Positions 55,841-64,000 of a DNA stretch of 64,000 nucleotides are shown here, piece after piece; positions within the stretch are counted from its first letter, which is position 1; each line of letters opens with the position of its first letter. The notes under the pieces are model-generated. The model was not told the origin of the DNA. It saw only the letters and a list, made by a program, of their open reading frames with translations, and did not search any database. Source of the DNA: Neorhizobium sp. UBA3556 (lineage in GTDB: Bacteria; Pseudomonadota; Alphaproteobacteria; Rhizobiales; Rhizobiaceae); the NCBI GenBank assembly GCA_002376235.1, contig DFNX01000004.1:124001-188000 (forward strand). The letters are read 5' to 3'. The position numbers and the translations under genes were made by a program.

Positions 55841-55933
55841 TTACATTCGACAGCACGGAAGGGAGCAGCGATCCGTACTATTCACATCGAGCGCATGCCG
55901 ATCGAAGGCGATGACGCGTGTAGTCTCAGACAT
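55841..55933 (-). CDS. Possible 30-residue small protein
   Basis: A short frame encoding MSETTRVIAFDRHALDVN followed by a Cys-rich end (CSLPCCRM). It has AGGAG 6 bases before its ATG, better than many annotated genes. It lies in the 409-base gap between the 65-residue gene and the pseudo-enzyme gene, with the same orientation as both. No homolog is recognised; it may be a leader peptide or a chance frame. I see nothing else certain in this gap (55763-56171). Confidence 0.35.
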   Translation of the reverse strand: MSETTRVIAFDRHALDVNSTDRCSLPCCRM

Positions 55934-56171
55934 GTCACTCTCCTTCTCAAGGGTTGCGCGATAACGTCAGAATCGATTTTCTGACCACCAATCACCCTAG
56001 CTGAAACGCGCCGGATGATCAACGAAATCCAATTTAGACAGAATATTTTTCTGCATGATGACAGGAGAAAGGCGATATTGTGAAATTACGTTCGCAATGT
56101 CGCCGGTCTTCCCGGCTAGCCTAACTTAGGTGGCGGTGCTGCCCAAACAAGGGTCAGGCTTGAGTTAAATT

Positions 56172-58847
56172 CTATTTCGGCGGAAGCGCCACGACATTGC
56201 GAAGGTGAGCGAGGCAGAGGTTGATACCCTCCTCACCGATGCAAAGCGGCGGGGCGAGGATCAGCCTTCCGGCGTGATCGACCTCATGCAGGATATGACC
56301 GTCGAGAGCATCCCAGATTTCGGGGTCATCGTCTTTTGGTTGTATCTTCCAGCATAATCCATGGCCCTCGATCGCTTCGATGCGATTACTTTCTCCGGCT
56401 AGTTGCCGCAGGCCCTTTTCCAGAACCTCGCCCATGGCCGCCGCATTGGCAGCCATATTCTCGTCACGAAGGACTGTCAGCGCCGCCAGCGCTGTGGCCG
56501 CACAGACCGGGGAAACTGGCTCTGCGAGCGGTGCAAGGTTTTCCGCAAGGTCCTCCCTGCAAAAGACGACACATAGCCTGCCGCCGTCGCAACTGCCTGC
56601 CAGCATAAAGTCCACCGCCAAGGTGCCGACCTCGATACTCCAGAGGCTGCTACCCATACGGCCGTAGCCGGTGCGTGTTTCGTCCGCGATGACGAGCCTT
56701 CGCTCCTCCTGCGCCTTCGCCACCTGTTCATTCAGGTCTGCAATGCCTGGAAGCGGTTCGAAGATAAGAGGCAAGGCGCCGTCTTTCCGCTCCGTTCGTT
56801 CGCTTGCCTCTGTATAGGCGATTTCCGCCTCGTCCTGCGGCTCGTCGATTCCATCCGCCCCGCTATTTTCCTGATAAGCGGCGATCACAGCCCTTTCTTC
56901 CATCGTCTCCCTGGTTCTGGCGACTTCCGCCATCGCTTCCATTGCGGCCCGCCGATCCTCGAACAGGACGACATCGGTGAAACCGGCCGGAGCAATTTCG
57001 ACAAGCGCCTGCCGTAAGGCTTCCGCCTCGGCGCTTCCATCATGGGCCGTCGTCAGCCGCAGATGCTGCTGGTAACTGGCGGCTGCGATGGACGGGTTTC
57101 CGTGGCCGATCACGGGCGCCTTGCCGCTGAAATCCAGCAGTGTCGCGCCCGTCTCGTCATAAACGATGTCGCGCCACGCCCGGACTTCCCGGCCGGAAAT
57201 GACGGGGGGAGCATCGCAGTCCATCCCCAGAAGCGCAGAGGGCGAGGGGGCCAGGCGCTGCCATATGGAAGCTTCTGATGGCCGGCAGAACAAGGGCGGG
57301 TCGCTGTCGGGATCCCGCGACAGTCGCAGGCGCAGCCCGCCGACCGCCCCGGCGGCACCAGCCACCGTGCCGAGCTGGTCGCCCGCCTGAATTTCCATTC
57401 CCTCCGTCACCGCCGTTTCCATGCCTTCGACAAGAAGTGTCACGGTCTCGCCACGCAGCGACAGTTGCGGAGACAGATGCACCACCGTGCCGCTGAAGGG
57501 AGCGACGAGGGCCGTTCCCGTCGGCAGGCAGATATCTACATGAAGAGCGACGTTCTGCGGCTCACTTGGGCCTGCGTATGGCTTGCTTCTCGACAGGCGA
57601 TATTCGCCGTAACGGGTGCAGCCCATGCCGGTTTCCCAGGCGGTGCGGGCCAGAAGCCTCCAGTCGCAATCGGGATCGGTCCAGTTGCCGCTGTGAAACA
57701 GCAGGCTTGAGGGGCTCAGGTCGACGAGCCTTATGTTTTCCACCTGAAGATCCGACAGAAGCGGGCTAAGAGTGAGCGGCTCCGGCTCTATTCTGCAGGC
57801 TTCCAGAATGGCGGTATGCATATATTCGGCGGTAACAGTCGAGGCATTGATCAGGATCTGGCGACGTTCGCCGGCTTCCCTTGCGGCCATCTCGTCGTCC
57901 GGTGCCTGGGCGTGGGTGTTTTCGGCCAGCGCAGCCGAAAATGCGATGTCGGCAATGACGAGCGGCCAGAGCGCTTCGAGTTCTCCGGCATTCAGCGGAT
58001 CGACCGAATGATAGCCGGTAACGGCCGGCAGGATCGATGCCGGCTCACCTGCCTGGCTGATGAGGATGCGGGCGCAGGTCTTGGCAAGCGCCGATACGTA
58101 CCAGCTTCGCGTCAGGCCGCTCAGATTGGTGATGCCTGTCGGATACCAGCCCGTATCATCGGTTTCACCGACCAGATCTCCGGCGCCAATATCCGGGATC
58201 ACAAGTCCGATGCGAAATTTTGCTGTCAGCGGATGAATGCGGCGCAGGGCGGACACCATGGCGCGGGCAATCATGTCGCGTGCTTCCTGATCGGTAACCG
58301 CGGAAAGCAGCGATACCGTGCGCGGCCCCGCCTTGCGCAATTCGTCCTCGTGTTCCCCTTTCCAGATATCGGGATCGAAATCTCCAAGGCCCTTCACCAG
58401 GCTTGCAAGCAAGGCGCCGAGCGCTGCCGCAGTTTCCTCCTTAACGTCCTGGTCTTCGGGTATGGGCTCACCGTCGAGAACCGTCAGCAGCCGAAGAACA
58501 CGCTCCCTGCCGCCGATCTCCGCGTTAAGCACGTCCGCCCCATCTTTGGCGGCAACCGCTTCGGGCACTTGCGGGCCATCGGGGCTGCGGGTGATGTGGC
58601 GCATGATCTCGTGCTCCACCCGCAAGGCCTGCTCGTCGTCTTTCTCCCGAATATCGAGGAAATAACGGAGATGGCCGTTGTCGACCAGATATCCTAGGCC
58701 CTGATTTTCCTCCACCGGAAAGACCTGTCCGGAAAGCCCCCAGTGGTCGCGCAGCACCGCTTCGATCGTGTTCAGCGGCACGTCGTCGGTCTGGTCGGCG
58801 GCAATGACGGGGGTATCGAGTACTTCGGACATTTCGTCGCCTGGCAT
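56172..58847 (-). CDS. APH-like / M23-like / class III aminotransferase-like fusion with lost catalytic residues
   Basis: An 891-residue protein with the layout of a known rhizobial fusion: a phosphotransferase (APH) fold at about 25-300, an M23 peptidase fold at about 405-540, and a class III aminotransferase fold at about 550-891. In each the catalytic residues appear gone. APH: the brenner-type HxDxxxxN is VIPDIGAGDL and DFGD is NLSG. M23: the zinc HxxxD becomes ALHVDIC and no HxH is seen. Aminotransferase: ADETRTGYGRMG is kept but the PLP lysine position reads MLAGSCDGG. The frame is fully open with normal codon use. ATG at 58847 is used because GGAG lies 7 bases upstream. Confidence 0.8.
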   Translation of the reverse strand: MPGDEMSEVLDTPVIAADQTDDVPLNTIEAVLRDHWGLSGQVFPVEENQGLGYLVDNGHLRYFLDIREKDDEQALRVEHEIMRHITRSPDGPQVPEAVAAKDGADVLNAEIGGRERVLRLLTVLDGEPIPEDQDVKEETAAALGALLASLVKGLGDFDPDIWKGEHEDELRKAGPRTVSLLSAVTDQEARDMIARAMVSALRRIHPLTAKFRIGLVIPDIGAGDLVGETDDTGWYPTGITNLSGLTRSWYVSALAKTCARILISQAGEPASILPAVTGYHSVDPLNAGELEALWPLVIADIAFSAALAENTHAQAPDDEMAAREAGERRQILINASTVTAEYMHTAILEACRIEPEPLTLSPLLSDLQVENIRLVDLSPSSLLFHSGNWTDPDCDWRLLARTAWETGMGCTRYGEYRLSRSKPYAGPSEPQNVALHVDICLPTGTALVAPFSGTVVHLSPQLSLRGETVTLLVEGMETAVTEGMEIQAGDQLGTVAGAAGAVGGLRLRLSRDPDSDPPLFCRPSEASIWQRLAPSPSALLGMDCDAPPVISGREVRAWRDIVYDETGATLLDFSGKAPVIGHGNPSIAAASYQQHLRLTTAHDGSAEAEALRQALVEIAPAGFTDVVLFEDRRAAMEAMAEVARTRETMEERAVIAAYQENSGADGIDEPQDEAEIAYTEASERTERKDGALPLIFEPLPGIADLNEQVAKAQEERRLVIADETRTGYGRMGSSLWSIEVGTLAVDFMLAGSCDGGRLCVVFCREDLAENLAPLAEPVSPVCAATALAALTVLRDENMAANAAAMGEVLEKGLRQLAGESNRIEAIEGHGLCWKIQPKDDDPEIWDALDGHILHEVDHAGRLILAPPLCIGEEGINLCLAHLRNVVALPPK

Positions 58848-58932
58848 TCTCACTCTCCGGTAAAACCTTGATGTGAGGATAGCGCAGGCAAACGCCGCGT
58901 CCATAGGGCTTTTCGGCCTTTACTTAGGCGAT

Positions 58933-59820
58933 TTAGCCCATGCGCTCGGATGCGTAGGACCCCGGGCTCGGCGGGAAGACCACGGTGCGGTTGCCATTGA
59001 TGAATGTCCGGTGGTGGATATGCGCGTGGATGGCGCGTGCAAGCACCTGGCTTTCGACATCGCGGCCAAGCGAAACATAGTCATCCGGCGATTGCGCATG
59101 GGTGACGCGCACCGTGTCCTGCTCGATGATCGGGCCCTCATCGAGATCCGCCGTGACATAATGCGCCGTCGCACCGATCAGTTTCACGCCACGCTGATAG
59201 GCCTGTTTGTAAGGGTTGGCGCCCTTGAAGCTCGGCAGGAAGGAGTGGTGGATGTTGATGATCCTGCCCGACATCTTGGCGCAGAGCTGGTCGGACAGAA
59301 CCTGCATATAGCGCGCCAGAACCACAAGCTCGGTGCCGCTCGTCTCCACGACTTCCATCAGCTGCGCTTCGGCCTGCGGCTTGTTGTCCTTCGTCACCTT
59401 GATGTGGTGGAAGGGAATGTCGTTGTTGACCACCAGTTTCTGGTAATCGAAGTGATTGGAAACGACGCCGACGATATCGATCGGCAATGCGCCGATCTTC
59501 CAGCGATAGAGGAGGTCGTTGAGGCAGTGGCCAAAACGGGACACCATCAGCAGGACCTTCATCCGTTCCGCTTGGTCGAACACATCCCAATCCATGCCGA
59601 ATTTTTCTGCGACCGGCGCAAATCCCGAAAGCAGAGCATCGCGTTCGGCGCCCTGTTCGGAAATGAAGCTGACCCGCATGAAGAACTTGCCGGTATCCAG
59701 GTCGTCGAACTGCGAACTGTCGATAATATTGCAGCCCTTTTCGGCAAGGAAGCCGGATATCGCGGCGACGATACCCCGTGTGGATTTGCACGATACGGTC
59801 AGGACATAATTCTTCAGCAT
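58933..59820 (-). CDS. purU: Formyltetrahydrofolate deformylase
   Basis: A 295-residue enzyme that releases formate from 10-formyltetrahydrofolate. N-terminal ACT domain (YVLTVSCKSTRGIVAAISGF), then a formyltransferase-like catalytic domain with NIHHSFLPSFKGANPY and ATAHYVTADLDEGPII. Start at MLKNYVLTVSC; the longer frame has no family support. Formate from PurU could feed the Fds dehydrogenase encoded in the same window. Confidence 0.95.
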   Translation of the reverse strand: MLKNYVLTVSCKSTRGIVAAISGFLAEKGCNIIDSSQFDDLDTGKFFMRVSFISEQGAERDALLSGFAPVAEKFGMDWDVFDQAERMKVLLMVSRFGHCLNDLLYRWKIGALPIDIVGVVSNHFDYQKLVVNNDIPFHHIKVTKDNKPQAEAQLMEVVETSGTELVVLARYMQVLSDQLCAKMSGRIINIHHSFLPSFKGANPYKQAYQRGVKLIGATAHYVTADLDEGPIIEQDTVRVTHAQSPDDYVSLGRDVESQVLARAIHAHIHHRTFINGNRTVVFPPSPGSYASERMG

Positions 59821-60099
59821 TCGTCGTTTCCCCTGCGCTGCGCTTTCAGCAAATGCCCTATACGTGATGACAGCCGATGGAAACTGCGCGGGTTGTCCGG
59901 CTGCCACTTTTCTTGGGCTGATGACGGTTGTCATAAGCCTTGGCTGCGTCACATTAGGCGCGGCGGTGCAAAATTCCGTCCCCATTGCGTCTTTCGCGGG
60001 CGCAACACCGCCGTCAGAGGGTATGAATGCTTTGCCATGACCATTAGCGATTTCATAATTTGCTGGTGCGAGGGTACCGCGCGATACGGGAGAAGACGT

Positions 60100-61143
60100 G
60101 TGAAGAGACACGCAGGATACAAAGCTTTCGCTCGGTGGCTCGCACTCGCCCTTTCCTGCGTCGCGGTCGCGTCCGGATCGGCACAATCGGCGGAATGTAT
60201 GAGAGGCATCAATCTCGCAGGCGCAGAATTCGGCAGCCTCGGTCAGGAATACGGGACGGGGTACATCTATCCGTCAGAAAAGACGATCGCCTATTTCAAG
60301 GCGAAGGGGTTTACCAGCGTGCGGCTTCCTTTCCGCTGGGAACGGCTGCAGCCAAAACTTTACGACAAATTCAACGCTGCCGAATTAAGACGGTTGCGGG
60401 CCACGGTGAAGGCCATTCGTTCCGCAGGCATGCAGGTGGTTCTCGATCCGCATAATTATGCTCGTTATGAAGACCAGTTGATCGGCTCGGACGGCGTGCC
60501 ACAAAGCGCCTTTGCGGATTTCTGGCGGCGGCTGGCAGCGACATTTGCAAGCCAGGGCGATATCCTCTTCGGCCTGATGAACGAGCCTTACGGCATCTCC
60601 GCCGAAGACTGGCTTTCGGCAGCAAATGGCGCAATTTCTGCCATCCGGCAAACGGGTGCCGATAACCTGATCCTGGTGCCCGGCACGTCATGGACGGGCG
60701 CACATAGTTGGTCAGCCGGCGACTACGGCACACCGAACGCGGCCGTGATGACGGGGATTGCTGATCCCGCAAACAATTATGCCTATGAAGTCCATCAGTA
60801 TCTGGATGTCGATTTTTCCGGCAAGAACGAGGAATGCACGCGGGCAGCCGATGCGGTGAAGGCCATCACCGATATGGGAGACTGGCTCGCCGCTCAGGGT
60901 CGCCGCGGGTTTCTCGGCGAATTCGCCGTCTCCACCATGCCGATCTGTCAGCAGGCATTGAAGGATATGGTGGCTGCCGTCGAAAGCCGGCCGGACGTCT
61001 GGCTCGGCTGGTCCTACTGGGCCGCCGGCGACTGGTGGAAACCGTCCGAACCGCTCAACATCCAGCCAACCGACAACGGCGACCGTCCGCAGATGCAGAC
61101 GCTGCAGAGCTATTTTGCCGAGAGAAAGAACTGTGGCGGGTGA
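60100..61143 (+). CDS. Secreted GH5 glycoside hydrolase (endoglucanase-like)
   Basis: A 347-residue protein with a Sec signal peptide (ARWLALALSCVAVASGSAQS) and a cellulase-family fold: RGINLAGAEFG, FTSVRLPFRWERLQP, the acid/base Glu in LMNEPYG, HQYLD, and the nucleophile Glu in GFLGEFAV. It probably cuts beta-1,4-glucans such as cellulose or its own exopolysaccharide. GTG at 60100 is preferred because GGGAG lies just upstream and it starts the signal peptide; an ATG 64 bases upstream is possible. Confidence 0.87.
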   Translation: MKRHAGYKAFARWLALALSCVAVASGSAQSAECMRGINLAGAEFGSLGQEYGTGYIYPSEKTIAYFKAKGFTSVRLPFRWERLQPKLYDKFNAAELRRLRATVKAIRSAGMQVVLDPHNYARYEDQLIGSDGVPQSAFADFWRRLAATFASQGDILFGLMNEPYGISAEDWLSAANGAISAIRQTGADNLILVPGTSWTGAHSWSAGDYGTPNAAVMTGIADPANNYAYEVHQYLDVDFSGKNEECTRAADAVKAITDMGDWLAAQGRRGFLGEFAVSTMPICQQALKDMVAAVESRPDVWLGWSYWAAGDWWKPSEPLNIQPTDNGDRPQMQTLQSYFAERKNCGG

Positions 61144-61186
61144 GGGCTGGTTGGGGAAGGTCGGAGCGGGCAAGCTCGGCGCCATT

Positions 61187-61362
61187 TTCTCCCCCTTGGC
61201 GGGGGAGAATGGAATTTCAGCATCTTAGCTTCAGCTAAGTGCTAGAAATTCTAAGAGAGGGGGCTGATGCGGGGGAAGACATTGCCCCTCTCCTGAAAAA
61301 TCTAGCACTTACCCCTACGGACTAAGATGCTGATTTTTCTTCCTCTCCCGCAAGGGGCGAGG
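61187..61362. repeat. Composite palindromic mosaic element
   Basis: Three structures in a row: hairpin TTCTCCCCC/GGGGGAGAA (61187-61209); a long imperfect inverted repeat of about 50-60-base arms (61212-61263 with 61285-61345), both carrying CAGCATCTTAG and TAAGTGCTAGA in inverse order; and a CCTC-CCC/GGG-GAGG hairpin (61341-61362). This mosaic layout resembles rhizobial intergenic mosaic elements. No open frame with coding character lies in it. Confidence 0.75.
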
Positions 61363-61681
61363 AAGGCGCAGCGCTAAATCTCATTCTCCTCTATCCCCAC
61401 CCTCCAAACCCATGCCTACAATCCCCTCGCCTCCGTCGCCGGAGTGTTTCGCGAGACGTTCGCGGGCAGGTGGGAGCCGGCGCTTTCGTCTGACCCGTAA
61501 CGTGCGGCAAGGACGGAAGGGGTGAAACGCATGGGAAAGGGGCAACCTTCTCCCTATCAAGCCTCCCCCCGGCAGCCATGCCGGGTTCGGTTGAGCCGTC
61601 CAAGCAGCAGAGAAATCCGCTGTGCAGCGAGTCGAGACGATCAACCGTAGGGACCGGAAGTCCCAAGAGAACGCCGAAGGC

Positions 61682-61735
61682 CACGCATATGCGGAGCCAC
61701 ATTCTTATATTCCAAAGAGGTTCCGCATATGCGTG
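61682..61735. repeat. 14-base perfect inverted repeat with 26-base spacer
   Basis: CACGCATATGCGGA at 61682-61695 and its exact reverse complement at 61722-61735. It lies in the 819-base gap between the GH5 gene and epmB (61144-61962). Around it (61381-61960) the sequence has no convincing gene; it may be part of a second dispersed repeat, an operator or a transcript hairpin. Confidence 0.6.
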
Positions 61736-61962
61736 CGCTTCTCCGGAATGATCTTTGACAACCACGGCGGCATGCTGCGCGGGGCGGGATTGGCTTGACT
61801 ATGCGAGTAAATGCTTTCGCGCTTGTGTCTGGATCCTCGGGGAGAAAAGACGCAAGCCGCGACGTTTCCGCCCCAAGCAGGGGCACATCGTCTCGCCCCG
61901 TTCCAAAGGAGAGGTGAAGTGCAGCAAACTGCGCTCTGGGTGAGGGGCCTGATGGAATAGCC

Positions 61963-63009
61963 TCACTCCGGCGGATACCGATGCTCTCCACCACGGAAAT
62001 CGCTGACCGAATAACAGCCGCCTTCGCCGCGCACCGCAGTTTCGCCGATCACCGCCTTGCCGTGGCCGCCGGGAATATCCAGTACATAGGTCGGCTGGCA
62101 GAGGCCGGAAATGTTTCCGCGCAGGGCAGAGACGATTCGCTGACCCTCCTCGATATCCATGCGGAAATGGCCGGTGCCCGGCGCAAGGTCGGGATGGTGG
62201 AGGTAATAAGGCTTGATCCGCGTCTCGACGAACGCCTTCATCAGGTCGCCGAGCACTGCCGGATCATCATTGATCCCCTTCAGAAGCACGGTCTGGCTCA
62301 CCATTGCAAAGCCGGCGTCGACCAGCCGTGCCGATGCGGCGCGGGCATCCACCGTCATTTCGCGAGGATGGTTGGCGTGAAGCGCGATGTAGGTGACCTT
62401 GCCGCTTTCCTTCAGCGCTGAAATCATCGCCTCGTTGATCCGGTCGGGCTCGACAACCGGCACGCGCGTGTGAAAACGGATGATCTTCACATGATCGATC
62501 GCGGCCAGGCCGCGCAAGATTTCGGCCAGTCGGCGCGGAGACAGAACCAGCGGATCGCCGCCTGTCAGGATGACTTCCCAGATTTCCGAATGATCGCCGA
62601 TATAGGCAAGTGCCGCCGAAAGCTCGTCGGGCGCCAGCGTGCCGTCGCCCTGCGGGCCGACCATCTCGCGGCGAAAACAGAAGCGGCAATAGACCGGGCA
62701 GATATGCACGGCCTTCAACAGCACGCGGTCGGGATAACGATGGACTATGCCCTTGACCGGGCTATGCGCCGCATCACCGATCGGATCTTCGCGCTCTTCC
62801 GGTGTCGTGACCAGTTCAGCCGAATCCGGCACGAATTGCCGCGCGATCGGATCGGCGGCGTCCGTGCGGTCGATCAGAGACACGACGGTCGGCGTGATCG
62901 CGATCGCATAATGCTCGGCTACGGAACGGATCGCGTCGATCTGTTCGGGCGCGACAAGTTCGGCAGCCTGCAACTCGTCCGGCGTTTTCAATGAACGGGC
63001 AGCGCTCAA
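61963..63009 (-). CDS. epmB: EF-P beta-lysylation protein EpmB (lysine 2,3-aminomutase-like)
   Basis: A 348-residue radical SAM/PLP enzyme. The CxxxCxxC cluster motif is ICPVYCRFC (Cys104, 108, 111), and the PLP lysine lies in IPGGHGKAVIG. It converts L-alpha-lysine to beta-lysine, which EpmA attaches to elongation factor P. TTG at 63009 is the start: GGAGG lies 8 bases upstream and the codon overlaps the epmA stop by 4 bases (TTGA). Shorter than clostridial lysine 2,3-aminomutase, as expected for EpmB. Confidence 0.92.
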   Translation of the reverse strand: MSAARSLKTPDELQAAELVAPEQIDAIRSVAEHYAIAITPTVVSLIDRTDAADPIARQFVPDSAELVTTPEEREDPIGDAAHSPVKGIVHRYPDRVLLKAVHICPVYCRFCFRREMVGPQGDGTLAPDELSAALAYIGDHSEIWEVILTGGDPLVLSPRRLAEILRGLAAIDHVKIIRFHTRVPVVEPDRINEAMISALKESGKVTYIALHANHPREMTVDARAASARLVDAGFAMVSQTVLLKGINDDPAVLGDLMKAFVETRIKPYYLHHPDLAPGTGHFRMDIEEGQRIVSALRGNISGLCQPTYVLDIPGGHGKAVIGETAVRGEGGCYSVSDFRGGEHRYPPE

Positions 63010-64000
63010 GAATGCACCTCCGCCACCGGTGCCCACATGACCTGCTCGATGCGCGTCGCGCCGGTCGTCAGCATGGCGAGCCGGTCGAAGCCGAGAGCCG
63101 CACCGCTCGCCTGCGGCATCTGTGACAAGGCGGCAAGGAAATCCTCGTCGATCGGGTAGGTCTCGCCATAGATGCGGGCCTTCTCCGCCATCTCGTGTTC
63201 GAAACGGCGGCGTTGTTCGCCGGCATCGGTAAGTTCGCCAAAGGCATTGGCCAATTCCACGCCGCAGGTATAAAGCTCGAAGCGCTCGGCCACGCGCGGA
63301 TCGCGGGCCGAAGGTCGGGCAAGGGCTGCCTCGCAGACGGGGTATTCGCACAGGATTGTCGCCTGCCCCTGTCCCAGATGCGGCTCGATTTTCTCAACCA
63401 GAACCTTGCTGAAAAGGTCTGCCCAGGTGTCGTCATCGGCCACGCGCATTGCAGCGTCGCGCACGGATGCAGCGAGATGATCGCGATCCGTCTCACCGGA
63501 TGCGCTGACGGAGGAGAGAAGATCGATGCCGGCAAACCGGTCGAAGGCCTCGGCTAGCGTCAGTTGCTCCGGCTCGGCAAACGGGTCGCATTCCATGCCG
63601 CGGAAGGAAAAACGCTTCGTGCCGGTCGTTTCTGCCGCAAGCTTCAGCATGTCGGCGCAATCGGCCATCAGTTGCTCGTAGTTCTCGCCGGCGCGATACC
63701 ATTCCAGCATGGTGAATTCGGGATGGTGCAAAGGCCCGCGCTCGCGGTTGCGATAGACATGCGCGAAGGTGAAGATGTGTGTCTCACCGGCGGAGAGCAG
63801 CTTCTTGGCGGCGAATTCCGGCGACGTGTGCAGGTAAAGCGGAGCCGCCTGGCCGTCGATGGTCAGCGCCTCGGTTGCAAAGGCATGAAGATGGGTCTCG
63901 TTACCGGGCGATACCTGCAGCGTGGCCGTATCGACCTCGATAAAGTCACGGGACTGGAAGAAAGACCTCAACGCTGCCTGCACCTTGTTGCGGCCGAGAA
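63006..64000 (-). CDS. epmA: EF-P lysine ligase EpmA (GenX/PoxA), 5' end beyond window
   Basis: A class II lysyl-tRNA-synthetase-like ligase lacking the anticodon-binding domain. Visible parts: FIEVDTATLQVSPGNETHL, YLHTSPEFAAKKLL, FAHVYRNRERGPLHHPEFTMLEWYR (motif 2 area), ELANAFGELTD and GAALGFDRLAML (motif 3). The frame stays open to the window edge (LGRNKVQAALR), so the N terminus is outside. Directly coupled to epmB. Confidence 0.94.
   Translation of the reverse strand, partial: LGRNKVQAALRSFFQSRDFIEVDTATLQVSPGNETHLHAFATEALTIDGQAAPLYLHTSPEFAAKKLLSAGETHIFTFAHVYRNRERGPLHHPEFTMLEWYRAGENYEQLMADCADMLKLAAETTGTKRFSFRGMECDPFAEPEQLTLAEAFDRFAGIDLLSSVSASGETDRDHLAASVRDAAMRVADDDTWADLFSKVLVEKIEPHLGQGQATILCEYPVCEAALARPSARDPRVAERFELYTCGVELANAFGELTDAGEQRRRFEHEMAEKARIYGETYPIDEDFLAALSQMPQASGAALGFDRLAMLTTGATRIEQVMWAPVAEVHS

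Noticed and set aside
61641..61994. Open frame of 117 codons on the minus strand near the inverted repeat
   Set aside because: Arg/Ser/Pro-rich translation, no good ribosome site, overlaps the end of epmB and a perfect inverted repeat; looks like a repeat-derived spurious frame.

Overview
The window looks like chromosomal DNA of a Rhizobiales bacterium, most likely Rhizobiaceae (Rhizobium/Agrobacterium/Neorhizobium group). The reasons are the GC-rich codon use, the rppH gene next to a divergent polysaccharide deacetylase, a complete frcB-frcC-frcA-frcK sugar transport operon with its ROK regulator, an oxygen-dependent cobalamin cluster in which cbiD stands in for cobF, CbtAB cobalt uptake, and rhizobial intergenic palindromes. 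No tRNA, rRNA, CRISPR array, intact insertion sequence or prophage was seen.

Layout. 1-1.7 kb: end of a polysaccharide deacetylase-like gene, rppH, and the iron-storage pair bfd-bfr. 1.8-7.1 kb: NAD-dependent molybdenum formate dehydrogenase fdsGBA-fdsD, without the usual fdhD/fdsC. 7.7-13.0 kb: a peptide ABC importer (binding protein, two permeases, fused double ATPase). 13.3-13.5 kb: a predicted small RNA of four hairpins, each with CCTCCTCCC (an anti-Shine-Dalgarno sequence) in its loop. 13.5-18.6 kb: frcR and frcBCAK. 18.6-20.2 kb: an HSL-type esterase and a periplasmic one-cysteine MsrA. 20.3-27.6 kb: a second peptide importer operon ending in a CocE/NonD-type hydrolase.

28.0-48.6 kb: a large cobalamin block. 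One minus-strand operon, DUF1636-cobW-cobN-cobG-cobH-cobI-cobJ, is led by a cobalamin riboswitch. A second cobalamin riboswitch drives cbtB-cbtA-cobO-cobQ on the plus strand, so one regulatory region controls both cobalt import and corrin synthesis. cobK, cobL-cobE-cobM, cbiD, cobA-cobB, cobD (cbiB) and cobC complete the set. cobS, cobT, cobU, cobV, cobP and bluB are not here. cobN and cobG each carry a palindromic repeat element inside the reading frame without breaking it.

48.6-64 kb: an unrecognised hydrolase/membrane-protein pair; a P1-family peptidase; a probable lysine/pipecolate degradation pair (amaB-like dehydrogenase, amaA-like oxidase) with a divergent LysR regulator and a stand-alone Lrp ligand-binding domain; a 2.7 kb fusion gene whose kinase-like, M23-like and class III aminotransferase-like domains all appear to have lost their catalytic residues; purU; a secreted GH5 glucanase; a repeat-rich 0.8 kb gap; and the EF-P modification genes epmB and epmA (cut by the window end).

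The strongest leads are the four-loop anti-SD small RNA (13331-13487), the triple pseudo-enzyme (56172-58847), and the in-frame palindromic elements in cobG and cobN.
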